A program made the translations under genes and the position numbers. A DNA stretch of 6,464 nucleotides from Paludibacteraceae bacterium (GTDB lineage Bacteria; Bacteroidota; Bacteroidia; Bacteroidales; Paludibacteraceae), in assembly GCA_017550055.1 (NCBI GenBank), contig JAFYMM010000109.1, forward strand, positions 1-6,464, read 5' to 3'. Under the pieces are notes generated by a model. That model saw only the letters and a program-made list of their open reading frames with translations, searched no databases and had not been told where the DNA came from. Within the stretch, counting starts at the first letter, position 1. Every line of letters begins with the position of its first letter. Below, one piece after another: positions 6,209 to 6,464 of this stretch.

Positions 6209-6464
6209 ATGGCAGAACAAATTGAAAAAAAATCACCTTCGGCTGATAAATTGAAGGCATTACAACTTGCTATGGAGAAAATCGAAAAAGAACATGGCAA
6301 AGGAACAATCATGAATATGGGTGAAGATAATATTGAGAAAGCATGTGAAATATTGTGCAGCATTATATTAAATCCCAAAATTAAGAATGAAAAATTTGAC
6401 GAAGAAATATTTAATAGAGAAAAGGAAACGTTGATTGAAAAAATAAAAGAAGAACGTGATGATA
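6209..6464 (+). CDS. recA: RecA N-terminus joined in frame to M16-peptidase-like sequence, 3' end outside window
   Basis: The open frame runs 85 codons to the window edge without a stop. Residues 1-43 are a typical RecA start: KLKALQLAMEKIEKEHGKG, then TIMNMGEDNIE, with an N-terminus suited to Bacteroidales. RecA should then continue with a stretch like VIPTGSI and the Walker A motif GPESSGKT, but neither follows. From about residue 44 (nt 6338) it reads KACEILCSIILNPKIKN, then KFDEEIFNREKETLIEKIKE. This resembles the region of M16 zinc peptidases of the YfmF type, in which NPxIxNxxF is followed by an EKExL helix. Neither half can work alone here: the RecA part lacks ATP and DNA binding, and the M16 part lacks its zinc site. 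An assembly chimera at a contig end is my first explanation; a real recombination is possible. The start is 17 nt after bcp and has no promoter of its own. Confidence 0.7.
   Translation, partial: MAEQIEKKSPSADKLKALQLAMEKIEKEHGKGTIMNMGEDNIEKACEILCSIILNPKIKNEKFDEEIFNREKETLIEKIKEERDD

Overview
The window looks like a low-GC member of the Bacteroidetes, most likely Bacteroidales. Three things point there. Two promoters carry the Bacteroidetes -7 box TAnnTTTG (TATCTTTGTAG at 2551 and 5702). Start codons sit behind A/T-rich leaders without a Shine-Dalgarno sequence. One protein has a signal peptide and a C-terminal domain like those exported by the type IX secretion system. No mobile element, RNA gene or CRISPR array was seen, and every gene reads on the + strand.

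Layout: (1) about 1-604, the 3' part of a metallophosphoesterase gene cut by the window edge; (2) 605-762, an AT-rich spacer with a long weak hairpin and only a poor promoter candidate; (3) 763-2520, an OadA/PycB-type carboxyltransferase with codon use suggesting high expression, whose biotinyl-like tail has lost the biotin-accepting lysine; (4) 2521-2613, a spacer with a good promoter whose -7 box lies inside a 17-bp perfect inverted repeat; (5) 2614-4830, a secreted protein of unknown function with an internal duplication and a T9SS-like tail; (6) a strong intrinsic terminator ending only 9 nt before (7) 4893-5672, a family 1 uracil-DNA glycosylase with an extra segment of about 38 residues and an altered HPSPLS loop; (8) 5739-6191, a Bcp-type peroxiredoxin behind its own promoter; (9) 6209-6464, an open frame that starts as RecA and, near residue 44, turns into sequence resembling an M16 zinc peptidase.

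Functionally, ung, bcp and recA form a DNA-repair and oxidative-stress neighbourhood; bcp and the recA start are 17 nt apart and probably co-transcribed. The carboxyltransferase belongs to central C3/C4-acid metabolism and presumably relies on a biotin carrier encoded elsewhere. The secreted protein appears to be a separate unit, bounded by its own promoter and terminator.

The points most worth checking are the missing biotin lysine, the Ung insertion, the promoter inside a palindrome, and the recA/M16 join. The join is more probably an assembly chimera at the contig end than a real fusion. I did not find convincing evidence for a new multi-gene system.
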